From: JBEKLJ01 sp050010255
Lineage (GTDB): Bacteria; Acidobacteriota; Terriglobia; Bryobacterales; Bryobacteraceae
Direction: 5' to 3'
Length of the DNA: 16,671 nt
Assembly (NCBI GenBank): GCA_050010255.1
Contig: JBEKLJ010000059.1
Location: 1-16,671 of the forward strand
Within the stretch, counting starts at the first letter, position 1, and each line of letters begins with the position of its first letter. Below the pieces are notes generated by a model. That model was given only the letters and a program-made list of their open reading frames with translations, was not told the DNA's origin and did no database searches. The translations under genes were made by a program, and so were the position numbers. Below are positions 1-7,312 of this stretch, piece after piece.

Positions 1-638
1 GACCGGGCGTTGGCCACCGTGACCGGCTGGCCGGACTCGAAGTTGAAGACCACGCGATGCTCGGCGCCGTGATACTCGAAGACGCGGCGCATCTCTTCCC
101 AGCGCGAGATGAGCAGCAGGAAGCCGACGAATATGGCGATGCGGATGACGCCATCGGTAGCGTTGAACAGGATCCGGTTCTGAAACGAGGGGAGCTGCTT
201 GCCGAGCGCCGTGACCAGGTAGAGCGGCACGAACTTGTACAGGAAGACGAAGAAGGCCAGTGAAAAGGCCAGATTCAGCGCCAGCACCCAGGAGGAAAGT
301 TCCCGTTTCCCGGCCTCCGGCCGGCCTTCGTCCAGCGCGGCATTGGTTGAGAACTTGAGTGCCTTGATGCCCAGCGCCATCGCCTGGCCGAGCGTGCCCA
401 CCCCGCGCAGCACCGGGTAACGGAAGAGCGGGTGCTTCTCCGAGAGCTTGGCCAGGGGCTGCTCGTCGGTGACGATGCGACCGTCCGGCTTGCGGACGGC
501 GACGCAGTAACTGTGCGGAGCGCGCATCATGACGCCTTCCAGCACCGCCTGCCCGCCGACGAGGGTCTCCTCGCTGCTCTCGAGGGCTGGCAAGAGTTGG
601 CAGTGCGCGAACAGACGCAGATATCGCGGGAAAGACAA
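1..638 (-). CDS. DUF1385 (YqhQ-like) membrane protein, 5' part only
   Basis: Reading the minus strand from 638 gives an open frame that leaves the window at base 1, so about 212 N-terminal residues are present and the C-terminus is missing. I recognise the family from GGQAVLEGVMMR at residues 28-39 and from YHGAEHRVVFNFE near the window edge, both hallmarks of DUF1385/YqhQ proteins. Two hydrophobic stretches separated by a short loop (around SSWVLALNLAFSLAFFVFLY, and again around GVIRIAIFVGFLLLIS) indicate an inner-membrane protein. The biochemical function of the family is not established. I chose the TTG at 638 because an AGGAG lies 12 bases upstream and no ATG occurs before the conserved double Met at residues 37-38, which sits inside the family motif and is too late to be the start. 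A TATACT box lies just upstream. Family call is firm; exact start is moderate. Confidence 0.85.
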   Translation of the reverse strand, partial: MSFPRYLRLFAHCQLLPALESSEETLVGGQAVLEGVMMRAPHSYCVAVRKPDGRIVTDEQPLAKLSEKHPLFRYPVLRGVGTLGQAMALGIKALKFSTNAALDEGRPEAGKRELSSWVLALNLAFSLAFFVFLYKFVPLYLVTALGKQLPSFQNRILFNATDGVIRIAIFVGFLLLISRWEEMRRVFEYHGAEHRVVFNFESGQPVTVANAR

Positions 639-650
639 GCTGGATCCAAG

Positions 651-667
651 CTCCTGAGCCCAGTATA
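651..667 (-). promoter_or_regulatory. -10 box and Shine-Dalgarno for the DUF1385 gene
   Basis: On the minus strand, TATACT (667-662) is a close match to the sigma-70 -10 consensus. It is followed by AGGAG at 655-651, upstream of the TTG start at 638. No convincing -35 is seen 16-18 bases upstream. The predicted transcript start would fall at or near the AGGAG, so the leader would be very short. Confidence 0.4.
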
Positions 668-699
668 ACAGCGGCTCAGAGTGGACGACGGTGAAAGGG

Positions 700-820
700 G
701 CGCTAACCGCGCGGCATTGCGCCTGTGGCGCAGAAGCGTTTCGTCGCACTCGGGGGAAAACGGGTACAGGCAGCTCTGTCCACGCGCTGCGCTTGGGACA
801 GAGTAGCCTGGCCCCGTTTT
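700..820. repeat. Hairpin repeat, copy 1 (CTAACCGCGCGG block plus 25-base-arm palindrome)
   Basis: The left arm 757-781 (begins AAAACGGGTACAGGCAG) pairs with the right arm 795-820 (begins GGGACAGAGTAGCCTGG, ends CCCCGTTTT) with only a few mismatches, around a loop of about 13 bases. A second copy with nearly the same bases lies at 8601-8659. A CGCTAACCGCGCGG block at 700-713 precedes this copy and a matching block precedes copy 2. The repeat sits between the 3' end of the receiver-like gene and the 5' end of the DUF1385 gene, both on the minus strand. Small open frames through it translate to the same peptide (KTGTGSSVH) in both copies, which simply reflects the repeat. It is probably a dispersed REP-like or MITE-like element; what mobilises it is unknown. 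Confidence 0.8.
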
Positions 821-850
821 CGGTTTGGGACAGCGCTGGCGGCGCCGCGC

Positions 851-1261
851 TCAACTGGCGGCGCGATAAAGTTCAGGAGCCGAACGGTGGTTGAGTACGG
901 AGTCGAGAATCCACCGCAGGTGCGTCGCTTCAAACGGCGAGGCGCAGTAGTCTGACGCGCCGGCCTCGATGGCGTCGAGCCACTCGGAGACCTCCGGCCT
1001 GCGGCTGACCACCACCACGGGCAAATCGAGCTTGCGCCCGGCGAAGGCTTCCAGCAGCGCCAGATAGCGCTCGCGCTCCGCGGAGCAGAAGATCAGGTCG
1101 GCGCGCACCTGCTGAACCACGCCCAGACATTCGCGTGGGGACAAGAAGGGTCGCGCGTAGACAACCCACTCGCGGCCGGCCAGCGCGCTGGCTAGCTCGG
1201 CGGCCAAAGCGTCGTCGAGACCGAGCAAGACAATTCTAGTCTGTGTGCCTTGGTTTGACAT
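851..1261 (-). CDS. Stand-alone degenerate receiver (pseudo-REC) protein
   Basis: This 136-residue protein has the size and pattern of one CheY-like receiver domain with no output domain. An acidic pair sits after strand 1 (D16, D17), strand 3 is ADLIFC, strand 4 is PVVVVS, and helix 4/strand 5 reads AIEAGASDYCASPF, matching the family signature GAxDYLxKPF. The key residues are altered: the phospho-acceptor Asp aligns with S60 and the conserved Lys before Pro-Phe aligns with S108, while S86 keeps the Thr/Ser position. A phosphorelay role is therefore unlikely; it may act by protein-protein contact. The start ATG has an AGAGGGG upstream. It is not in an obvious operon: a repeat lies downstream and ispG is divergent. 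Fold call is good; function is unknown. Confidence 0.75.
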   Translation of the reverse strand: MSNQGTQTRIVLLGLDDALAAELASALAGREWVVYARPFLSPRECLGVVQQVRADLIFCSAERERYLALLEAFAGRKLDLPVVVVSRRPEVSEWLDAIEAGASDYCASPFEATHLRWILDSVLNHRSAPELYRAAS

Positions 1262-1546
1262 CTCACCATCCCCTCTGGCGGGCGCCCGCGTGGACTCTCC
1301 CGCTTATTGTCAGGCGCCGGCGGCTGCCCAGCGGCCGGCGTCCGGATCCGAAGGGTTCGTTCTTCTCGGTGGGAGAGAAGCCCGCGACAGGGCGGTGGAA
1401 GTGACCAGCCCCTCGAGAATCACGCCCTAGGTCAAGGATAAGAGAGGGGCGCCGGCGAAGTCAACCCAAAAGCCATCGGCCTTCGCGGTCCAGTGGGGCG
1501 AGGCCGGTAAGGTGGGGTTGCTACAATGAAGATTCCGGAGGACTTG
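1262..1546. other. Divergent intergenic region between the receiver-like gene and ispG
   Basis: About 285 bases lie between the two divergent starts. The region holds the ispG -10 box and Shine-Dalgarno at its right end and a small inverted repeat, CTTCTC (1362-1367) with GAGAAG (1375-1380), which is too short to be called a terminator. I see no RNA gene or further coding sequence. Confidence 0.4.
1522..1541 (+). promoter_or_regulatory. ispG -10 box and start-deciding Shine-Dalgarno
   Basis: TACAAT at 1522-1527 matches the -10 consensus and overlaps an upstream ATG at 1526. GGAGG at 1537-1541 lies five bases before the ATG at 1547. If transcription starts about seven bases after the -10, the ATG at 1526 is not in the message, which favours 1547 as the real start. 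No clear -35 was found. Confidence 0.45.
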
Positions 1547-2776
1547 ATGGGGCTTGAGCCGCGACGCGCGACCGTGGTGACCGATGTCGGAGGGGTCGAG
1601 ATCGGAGCGGGCCATCCCGTGGCCGTGCAGTCGATGACCAACACGGACACGGCGGACGTGGAAGCCACGGCCAGCCAAGTGACCGCGCTGGCGCGCGCCG
1701 GCTCCGAACTGGTCCGGGTGACGGTGAACACGGAGGAGGCGGCGCGGGCCGTGCCGGCGATCGCGGCGCGGCTCGAGGGCGCCGGAATCCGCGTGCCGAT
1801 CATCGGGGATTTCCACTACAACGGGCACATCCTGCTGAAAAAGTATCCGGATTGCGCGCGGGCGCTCGCCAAATACCGCATTAATCCCGGCAACGTCAAC
1901 ATCGGGCGCCAGCACGACGGCAACTTCCGCACGATGATCGAGGCGGCGATTGAGTACGGCCGGCCGGTGAGGATCGGAGTCAACTGGGGCTCGCTCGACC
2001 AGAACCTGCTGGCGCGGCTGATGGACTCGAACGCGCGGCTGCCGCGGCCGAAGGAGGGCCGCGCGGTGATGCTGGAGGCGATGGCGGCGAGCGCGCTCGA
2101 GTCGGCCGAGGCGGCCGAGCGCTACGGTCTCCCTCACAACCGCATCATCCTCAGCGCGAAGCTCAGCGGCGTCGAGGAGCTGGTGGAGGTGTACCACGCG
2201 CTGGGGGCGCGCAGCGACTACCCGCTGCACCTCGGGTTGACCGAGGCCGGGCTGGGATCGAAAGGCATCGTGTCCACGACCGCGGCGATTGCGATTCTGC
2301 TCCACGAGGGAATCGGAGACACCATCCGCGCCTCGCTGACGCCCGCGCCCAACGGGGACCGCACCGAAGAGGTCCTGGTCTGCCAGCAGATCCTGCAAGC
2401 GCTGGGCATCCGCAGCTTCATGCCGCAGGTGACGGCCTGCCCGGGATGCGGGCGCACGACGAGCACCTTCTTTCAGGAGCTGGCCGCGCAGATCGAGACC
2501 TACTTGCGCGAGCGGATGCCGGTTTGGAAGGAGCGGCACCCCGGCGTCGAGAACCTGCGCGTGGCGGTGATGGGCTGCGTGGTGAATGGCCCGGGGGAAT
2601 CCAAGCACGCCGATATCGGCATCTCGCTGCCGGGGACGTCCGAGGAACCCAAGGCGCCGGTGTACGTGGACGGCCGGCTGCTGACGACGCTGCGCGGCGA
2701 GCGCATCGCCGCGGAGTTCATCGCGATTCTGGAAGACTACGTCGCGCGCCGCTACGGGACAGCCGCGCCCGCGTGA
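1547..2776 (+). CDS. ispG: 4-hydroxy-3-methylbut-2-enyl diphosphate synthase (IspG/GcpE)
   Basis: IspG is a cytoplasmic [4Fe-4S] enzyme of the non-mevalonate (MEP) isoprenoid pathway. It reduces the cyclic diphosphate MEcPP to HMBPP using ferredoxin or flavodoxin electrons. The N-terminal TIM-barrel part shows the family block HPVAVQSMTNTDTADV, followed by GDFHYNGHILL and NPGNVNIG. The C-terminal cluster ligands are visible: C298 and C301 in ACPGCGRTT, C344 in MGCVVNGPGE, and the Glu ligand E351. From 1547 the protein is 409 residues, longer than the E. coli enzyme (372); part of the extra length is the larger gap between C301 and C344. An alternative ATG at 1526 would add seven residues, but GGAGG lies only five bases before 1547. 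A TATAAT box after the stop suggests that the next gene has its own promoter. Confidence 0.97.
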   Translation: MGLEPRRATVVTDVGGVEIGAGHPVAVQSMTNTDTADVEATASQVTALARAGSELVRVTVNTEEAARAVPAIAARLEGAGIRVPIIGDFHYNGHILLKKYPDCARALAKYRINPGNVNIGRQHDGNFRTMIEAAIEYGRPVRIGVNWGSLDQNLLARLMDSNARLPRPKEGRAVMLEAMAASALESAEAAERYGLPHNRIILSAKLSGVEELVEVYHALGARSDYPLHLGLTEAGLGSKGIVSTTAAIAILLHEGIGDTIRASLTPAPNGDRTEEVLVCQQILQALGIRSFMPQVTACPGCGRTTSTFFQELAAQIETYLRERMPVWKERHPGVENLRVAVMGCVVNGPGESKHADIGISLPGTSEEPKAPVYVDGRLLTTLRGERIAAEFIAILEDYVARRYGTAAPA

Positions 2777-2786
2777 GTCACCGGGC

Positions 2787-2792
2787 TATAAT
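2787..2792 (+). promoter_or_regulatory. TATAAT -10 box upstream of the YjbQ-family gene
   Basis: A perfect TATAAT lies 11 bases after the ispG stop codon and about 70 bases before the chosen ATG of the next gene. The region 17 bases upstream is GC-rich and lacks a recognisable -35. It could drive the YjbQ-family gene independently of ispG. Confidence 0.4.
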
Positions 2793-2860
2793 TGAAGAAG
2801 GCACTCAGAGGCATTTCGGGCCTGGGAGACAGCACTCATACTGGACTGCTGAAGGAGTAT

Positions 2861-3373
2861 ATGAGCACACCGAACCTTCGCGCCGGGTCAGCGGGACCGG
2901 TGCTCTCGCTGGAGCAGGCCCTTCGTCCCTCCAAGGAGGGCGTTTACAAGGTCTTCCACCGCGTGATCGAGTGGGCGACCGGCGAACGGCTGGAGTTGGT
3001 GAATATCACCGACCGGATCAACGACATCGTGCGCAAGAGCGGAATCCGCGAGGGCTTTGTTCATCTGCAATCGCTTCACACCACTACGGCGGTGTTCCTG
3101 AACGAGTGGCAGGAGGCGCTGTTGGAGGACGTGCGGACATTCTTCGAGCAGATCGCGCCGGCGGAACGGTACTGGCGGCACAACGATCCGCAACACTCCG
3201 ACTGCGAGCGCTCGAACGCGGATTCGCACCTCCGGGGGATGATGATGGGGCAGACGCTGTGCCTCCAGGTGCGCAACGCCGGCGTGCTGCTGGGAACCTG
3301 GCAGAGCATCATCTTCGCCGAGTTTGACGGGCCGCGCAGCCGCTCTCTGGCCGTGCAGGTCTCGGGCGTGTAG
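2861..3373 (+). CDS. YjbQ family protein (UPF0047, secondary thiamine-phosphate synthase family)
   Basis: The 170-residue product matches the YjbQ/UPF0047 family along its whole length. Diagnostic blocks are LHTTTAVFLNEW, HNDPQHSDCERSNADSHLRG, and LGTWQSIIFAEFDGPRSRSL near the C-terminus. E. coli YjbQ has weak thiamine-phosphate synthase activity and the family is often named after it, but the main physiological role is uncertain. The conserved His in LHTTT and the His residues of the second block are the likely active-site residues. The chosen ATG is preceded by AAGGAG at a short spacing of about three bases. An upstream in-frame TTG at 2792 would add 23 residues not typical of the family and overlaps the TATAAT box, so I reject it. 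A 30-residue N-terminal extension precedes the conserved core. Confidence 0.9.
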   Translation: MSTPNLRAGSAGPVLSLEQALRPSKEGVYKVFHRVIEWATGERLELVNITDRINDIVRKSGIREGFVHLQSLHTTTAVFLNEWQEALLEDVRTFFEQIAPAERYWRHNDPQHSDCERSNADSHLRGMMMGQTLCLQVRNAGVLLGTWQSIIFAEFDGPRSRSLAVQVSGV

Positions 3374-3452
3374 CGCGGCGCCGCGCCGCCGGGCGGCCCC
3401 GGGGGGAACCGCTCCGGCCGGCCGCGGCCGTGCGCGGGCCCGAAATCAAGGT

Positions 3453-3458
3453 TATATT
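3453..3458 (+). promoter_or_regulatory. Candidate -10 box for the DUF507 gene
   Basis: TATATT lies in a short AT-rich island (AAATCAAGGTTATATTTG) inside a very GC-rich intergenic region. The DUF507 start codon is about 55 bases downstream. No good -35 is visible. The same gap also contains a perfect 14-base palindrome, GCGCGGCGCCGCGC, straight after the YjbQ-family stop, but no T-tract follows, so a terminator is not called. Confidence 0.35.
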
Positions 3459-3512
3459 TGTTTAGAGCGCGGGACGGAACGCGCCGGCGTTTCGGCCCGC
3501 TGAGCTCAAGGA

Positions 3513-4100
3513 ATGCTGTTAGCCAGGGAATTTGTCGCCTATCTCGCGCGGGAACTCGTCAAGAAGCTGACGCCGTCGATGATGGAGACGGTCGAGCCGC
3601 AGGTGGTGGCCGAGCTCGTCGGCAGCGTGATCACTACGGAGCTCCAGGTGGAGGACCGGCTGAACGACGAGGTGCGCGAGATCCTCAGCGAGTACAGCGA
3701 CTACATGCGGCGCGAGGGCGTCAGCTACCAGGAGATGTTCCGGCGAATCAAGAACACGCTGATCGCGCAGCGCAAGGTGATCCGCGCCGCCGGCCGCGAC
3801 ACGGGCGACGAGATGAAGCTGTCGCGCGACAAGGTCATCGACCTCTCGCACAAGCTGGTGTTGGCGCTGCGGAAGGCGCGCCAGGTCCGGCTCAAGAAGC
3901 AGCCCAACGAGGTGCGGCTGGACATCGTCCGGCTGATCACCGACCTGCTCCAGAGCGAGGAGAAGGTGGACCGCGCGGCGCGGCAGAAGATCCGCTCGCA
4001 GAAGCGCGAGATTCCCGAGGGCAGCGAGGAGTGGGACCTGCTGTTGCGCCGCTACTACGCCGAAGAGCTGAGGAAGCTGGGCATCGACCTGGCCCGCTGA
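3513..4100 (+). CDS. DUF507 family protein (two-repeat form)
   Basis: This is a 195-residue, highly charged, mostly helical protein with no signal peptide or membrane segment, so it is probably cytoplasmic. The N-terminus MLLAREFVAYLARELVKKL and the block MKLSRDKVIDLSHKLVLAL in the second half look like two copies of the same unit. Each is followed by a helix-rich stretch ending in QVEDRLNDEVREIL or QSEEKVDRAARQKI and then a YxxMxRxIKxxL- or WDLLLRRYYAEELRKLG-type tail. This internal duplication is what I recall for long DUF507 proteins. The function is unknown. The start fits the family N-terminus, though the AAGGA is immediately adjacent to the ATG and so is a poor ribosome site. A 26-bp tandem duplication covers the last three codons and the stop. 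Confidence 0.85.
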   Translation: MLLAREFVAYLARELVKKLTPSMMETVEPQVVAELVGSVITTELQVEDRLNDEVREILSEYSDYMRREGVSYQEMFRRIKNTLIAQRKVIRAAGRDTGDEMKLSRDKVIDLSHKLVLALRKARQVRLKKQPNEVRLDIVRLITDLLQSEEKVDRAARQKIRSQKREIPEGSEEWDLLLRRYYAEELRKLGIDLAR

Positions 4101-4140
4101 AACCCGGGCGCCGCCTGGCCCGCTGAAACCCGGGCGCCGC
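4089..4140. repeat. Perfect 26-bp tandem duplication across the DUF507 stop codon
   Basis: Bases 4089-4114 and 4115-4140 are identical. Each unit starts CTGGCCCGCTGAAACCCGGG and ends CGCCGC. The first copy contains the last coding triplets (Leu-Ala-Arg) and the TGA; the second is downstream and untranslated. An exact match points to a recent slippage or duplication event. Confidence 0.95.
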
Positions 4141-4192
4141 GACAGGCAGTGATGTCCCCCGCGGAGCTAACCGCGCCGCGTGGCGGCAGACT

Positions 4193-4837
4193 TCAGAACG
4201 TCAGGCCCACCAGGAAGTCGAGCTGGCTGGAGTTGGACTTGAGCAGACCGCTGATCTCGCTGAAACTCCTCCAGCCCCAGCGCGTGTAGCGCACCTCCGG
4301 CGAGAGCCGGACTCCCGCCGCTCCCAACTGCAAACCGGCGCTGAGCGTGAAACCCGTGTTGAAGCGACGACTGAGCTCGTCCGGCTCGTTCGTCGTCGTG
4401 GTCGTCGATTGACTGGGCGAGGCGAAGAGCTGGATGCGCTGCTTCAGGTTCGTCAGGCCGCGGAAGGTCGGCCCGGCCGAGATGTAAGGCTTCACCAGCG
4501 GCGTGGGCCACGGCCGCCACTTCAGCAGCAGCGGAAGGTCCCAGGCATTGGCGGTGGTTGCCGAGGACCTGGATAAGCCTGACAACTCGCCGCTGGAGTC
4601 GTAGCGGAGGCGCCGGTAGAGCAGATCGGCCTCGATGCCGAAACCGGCCGGCAAATTGATGTCCAACGTCGGCCCGACGGTATACCGCTGGGTATGCTGC
4701 ACGTACTGCAACTGGCCCGTCGAGGCGGTCTTGAAAGCGTCGGTGAAGGGCACCCCGCCTTTGACGCCCACCGAGATCAACTCGCCGGCGAACGCCAGCG
4801 AAACAGGCAACAAACACGCGAGAAGAAGCCTCTTCAT
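4193..4837 (-). CDS. Outer-membrane beta-barrel protein (porin-like family)
   Basis: This is a 214-residue exported protein. Residues 1-18 (MKRLLLACLLPVSLAFAG) form a typical Sec signal peptide. The mature part alternates polar and hydrophobic residues with many aromatics and glycines (VGVKGGVPFTDAF, FGIEADLLYRRLRYD, VKPYISAGPTFRGL, FTLSAGLQLGAAGVRLSPEVRYTRW). It ends in QLDFLVGLTF, a terminal Phe strand of the kind recognised by the BAM assembly machinery. An eight-stranded barrel of the OMP_b-brl type is likely. Its ATG overlaps the TGA of the upstream membrane-protein gene (ATGA), with GGAGGA just before it, so translation is probably coupled. The ligand or role is unknown; it could be structural or a small porin. 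Confidence 0.82.
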   Translation of the reverse strand: MKRLLLACLLPVSLAFAGELISVGVKGGVPFTDAFKTASTGQLQYVQHTQRYTVGPTLDINLPAGFGIEADLLYRRLRYDSSGELSGLSRSSATTANAWDLPLLLKWRPWPTPLVKPYISAGPTFRGLTNLKQRIQLFASPSQSTTTTTNEPDELSRRFNTGFTLSAGLQLGAAGVRLSPEVRYTRWGWRSFSEISGLLKSNSSQLDFLVGLTF

Positions 4838-6564
4838 GTTCCTCCGGACGTATTCTGCGAGGCCTGAGTTGCGGCCTCACGTGTGTCATAGGCCGCAAAG
4901 CGCGCATTCTCGAACATGGGCGCGCTCCCGGCGAGCGGGTGGCCCCGCCCGAGCACGATGTAGTCGATGCCGAGCGAGCGGTAGCGGGCCAGGCCGGAGC
5001 CGGGATACGCATCCGCGTCGGCCTTCTGCCACCTTGACCACCATTCCTGCGCAAACCCTTTTAGGAAGTTTACCTGCCCGCCGCTTTTCCAGTCTACGTA
5101 GACCGCGCGCAGGGCGCTGGCGCGGAACACGCCCGGCGAGAGATCGAGGCCGGCTTCGGGGAAGAAGAACACCGCATCGCACGGGGTCGAGGCGCGCGCC
5201 CAGGCCGATAGCTGTTGAAGGTCCGGGCTGTCGAGCGGGCCGTAGTTCTGTACGCGAGCCCAGTGTGGGAGGGCGTAGAAGGGCAGAAGGATAGCCAGCG
5301 CCCAGGGCGCGAGCGCCCAGCGCTTGTTGGCGGCCAGCGCCCACAGGGCTACGGTCGCCAAGATGGCCAGACCGGCGACGACCAGCAGGCGCGCGCGGAT
5401 CAGCGGATCGGACAAATCGGGCGTGAGCAAGCTCAGGACGCGCGTCTGGGCCGGCACGGCGAAGACCACCAGGAACCACAGGGCGCTCTCCCAATAGCGC
5501 CGCTCGCCGGCTGCCTTCACCCCGGCGACGGCGCCGGAGATGACCGCCATGGCGGTCACGAACAGCAGCGCGCGGGCGGGCTGGAGCTGCGGAATGGCGA
5601 TCCACTTCATCCTCTCCAGCAGAACGTAAGAGACCGGCAGCATCAGGATGCCGTAGAGCGGCAGGCCGGTGAGGAAAAAGCGGAGATCCTGCGAGGCCCA
5701 CTTCCGCACCCGCCAGAAGGCGGCCAGCGACGCCGCCCACAGGAAGAGGTAGTGCGTAAATGTATACCCCGACCACGTCGAGAGCCAGTTATAGGGCGCG
5801 CGCAGGCGCTGGATGCGCTCCAGCTCGGGGCTGACCGTGCCCCACAGGGCCTGTGGCTCGCCCATGGCGGGCTGCATCCGGCAGAGAACCAGCAGCACGG
5901 CCGCGCCGGCGAGCATCGGCACCAGGCCGAGGATGCGCCGCCTCATGACGGCGGGTCTGGCGGGCCAGAGCGCGAGGGCGAAGTAGACGGCCCAGAACGG
6001 CGCCACCGAAGGCGGGTGATAGAGAAAGGCAGCCGTGGCGGCGACGCCGGCCGCCAGGTTCCGTCCGTGCGCGACCAGGCCGAGGGCCAACAGCAGCAGT
6101 GCGACGGCAAAGCCGCGCGGCACCGGCTCGTACTCGATGGTCAGCACCGCCGGGCCCCAGATGGTGGCGCCGAGCGAAAACGCCGCCACGACCAGCAAGG
6201 CGGCGCGCATCCGCAGCTGGAGCGAAGTGGCCAGCAGGTAGATGCCCAGCAGCGCCAGCGCGCGGCAGACGAGCTGCTGGAGCACCAGGACGGCATGGAA
6301 GTCGAGGCCCGTCAGCCGCCGCAGCAGGAGCGCCATCTCGTCGTAGACGGTGAAGGAGATGTGCGGATCCTGCGCCACCAGATCGCGCCCCAGGACGCTC
6401 GGGTCCCGCAGGTGCTCCAGGATCGGAAGGTAGATCTGACTGTCCGACTGGAGGAAGGTGTGACCCGGGATCGAATAAAAGCCGAGGAAGGTGAGTGCAA
6501 CGATCGAGAAGGCGACCAGCAGGCGCGCGCGCGCGTGCCGGGCGGCGGCGCCGGCGGCGGTCAT
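4834..6564 (-). CDS. Polytopic membrane protein, possible GT-C-like architecture
   Basis: This 576-residue inner-membrane protein has roughly ten to twelve hydrophobic helices and a soluble C-terminal part of about 130 residues. The N-terminal loop after helix 1 carries an acidic motif (FLQSDSQIYLPILEHLRDPS), and a short His/Pro loop follows the middle helices (AAFLYHPPSVAPFW). An acidic first loop followed by many helices resembles GT-C glycosyltransferases such as the PMT type, but I cannot identify a donor-binding motif, so this is only an analogy. The C-terminal region (TPCDAVFFFPEAG, ALRAVYVDWKSGGQVNFLKGF, EWWSRWQKAD) looks conserved and resembles a domain I associate with DUF6798. Start and stop both overlap neighbours by four bases (ATGA), placing it between the TPR and barrel genes in one operon. 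Confidence 0.7.
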   Translation of the reverse strand: MTAAGAAARHARARLLVAFSIVALTFLGFYSIPGHTFLQSDSQIYLPILEHLRDPSVLGRDLVAQDPHISFTVYDEMALLLRRLTGLDFHAVLVLQQLVCRALALLGIYLLATSLQLRMRAALLVVAAFSLGATIWGPAVLTIEYEPVPRGFAVALLLLALGLVAHGRNLAAGVAATAAFLYHPPSVAPFWAVYFALALWPARPAVMRRRILGLVPMLAGAAVLLVLCRMQPAMGEPQALWGTVSPELERIQRLRAPYNWLSTWSGYTFTHYLFLWAASLAAFWRVRKWASQDLRFFLTGLPLYGILMLPVSYVLLERMKWIAIPQLQPARALLFVTAMAVISGAVAGVKAAGERRYWESALWFLVVFAVPAQTRVLSLLTPDLSDPLIRARLLVVAGLAILATVALWALAANKRWALAPWALAILLPFYALPHWARVQNYGPLDSPDLQQLSAWARASTPCDAVFFFPEAGLDLSPGVFRASALRAVYVDWKSGGQVNFLKGFAQEWWSRWQKADADAYPGSGLARYRSLGIDYIVLGRGHPLAGSAPMFENARFAAYDTREAATQASQNTSGGT

Positions 6565-7250
6565 TGCGCCGGGGTCTTCTCGAGTTGCTGCCGGGCCCAG
6601 ATCCGACGGGGGTTCAAGGCTAGCGATTTTGAGATCTCCTTGCGCGCTTCAGCATTGCGGTGTGCTCTTCTGAGCGCGATCCCGAGCCACAGAGAGGCGT
6701 CGGCCGACTGCGGATCGAGTTGGAGCGCTCTTTCAAAGTCCCGGATGGCGAGCTCGATGCCGCCGCCGAGCGCAGGCGGCAGGTAATAGTTGCCGACGCC
6801 CCGGCTGAGGTAGGCGCGGGCGGATTGCGGATCGAGCTGGAGCGCCTTGTCGATGGCCGCGCGCGCGCAGTGGCCGTACTTGAAGGCCAGCCACAGGTTC
6901 GCCGGAATGGCTTGCCCGCACAGCGTGCCCAGGATGCGATAGTGTTCGGCCACGTTGGGCTGAAGTGCCACGGCCTTCTCTGCGGCGCGGATTCCGGTTT
7001 CGGCCGCGCTTCTGGCGCCATCCTTGTCATGCAGTTCCAGGGCGACTTCGGCCACGTAAGACTGCGCCAGCGCCAGCCGGTACTGCGCCCGGGCGTCGCT
7101 CGGCGCCTTCCGGGCCGCTCCGGCCAGCTCGTCCGCCGTGCGCCGGAGGTAGGCGCGGTCCTGCCGGTCGCGCGCGTCCTCCAGTTGCCCGCGGTCTGAC
7201 GCGGAGACGGCTAGGAGGGCCGCGGCGAGGATTGCGCTCCATGGCGTCAT
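6561..7250 (-). CDS. Exported TPR-repeat protein
   Basis: This is a 229-residue protein with an N-terminal hydrophobic segment (MTPWSAILAAALLAVSAS) that looks like a signal peptide, so it is probably periplasmic. TPR-like repeats follow. The clearest are AEKAVALQPNVAEHYRILGTL, AIDKALQLDPQSARAYLSRG, FERALQLDPQSADASLWLG and EISKSLALNPRRIWARQQLE, with the usual Ala/Leu/Pro spacing. TPR proteins act as scaffolds for protein contacts. It is the first gene of a three-gene set; its TGA overlaps the ATG of the next gene (ATGA). There is no strong Shine-Dalgarno before the ATG, but a TAGAAT box lies 24 bases upstream. Binding partners are unknown; the membrane protein and barrel encoded next are the obvious candidates. 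Confidence 0.82.
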   Translation of the reverse strand: MTPWSAILAAALLAVSASDRGQLEDARDRQDRAYLRRTADELAGAARKAPSDARAQYRLALAQSYVAEVALELHDKDGARSAAETGIRAAEKAVALQPNVAEHYRILGTLCGQAIPANLWLAFKYGHCARAAIDKALQLDPQSARAYLSRGVGNYYLPPALGGGIELAIRDFERALQLDPQSADASLWLGIALRRAHRNAEARKEISKSLALNPRRIWARQQLEKTPAQ

Positions 7251-7274
7251 GAGGTGGTGCTTTCCGTCCCTTCA

Positions 7275-7280
7275 ATTCTA
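7275..7280 (-). promoter_or_regulatory. Candidate -10 box for the TPR/membrane/barrel operon
   Basis: On the minus strand TAGAAT (7280-7275) is a five-of-six match to the -10 consensus, 24 bases before the TPR start codon, in the 62-base gap after the MFS gene. No convincing -35 is visible, so co-transcription with the upstream MFS gene remains possible. Confidence 0.35.
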
Positions 7281-7312
7281 AAGGGCGGACGCGCGCGTTT
7301 GCACGGCAAGGT

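Noticed and set aside
1362..1380. CTTCTC/GAGAAG inverted repeat as an operator
   Set aside because: A six-base stem in a 285-base gap is likely by chance and no second copy was found.
1427..2608. Long minus-strand open frame (393 codons) opposite ispG
   Set aside because: It lies antisense to a clear ispG, is rich in Arg, His and Ala as expected from the reverse of GC-rich coding DNA, and shows no recognisable domain.
2446..3327. Plus-strand frame of 293 codons overlapping ispG and the YjbQ-family gene
   Set aside because: It is out of frame with both recognised genes and has an Arg/Gly/Ala-rich shadow composition.
3374..3452. GC-rich palindromes after the YjbQ-family gene considered as a terminator
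   Set aside because: GCGCGGCGCCGCGC is a perfect palindrome but is not followed by a T-tract, and similar runs are expected in such GC-rich DNA.
5215..6786. Long plus-strand open frame (523 codons) across the membrane-protein and TPR genes
   Set aside because: It is antisense to two well-supported coupled genes; the composition (Gln, Arg, Gly, His-rich) is that of a GC-driven shadow frame.
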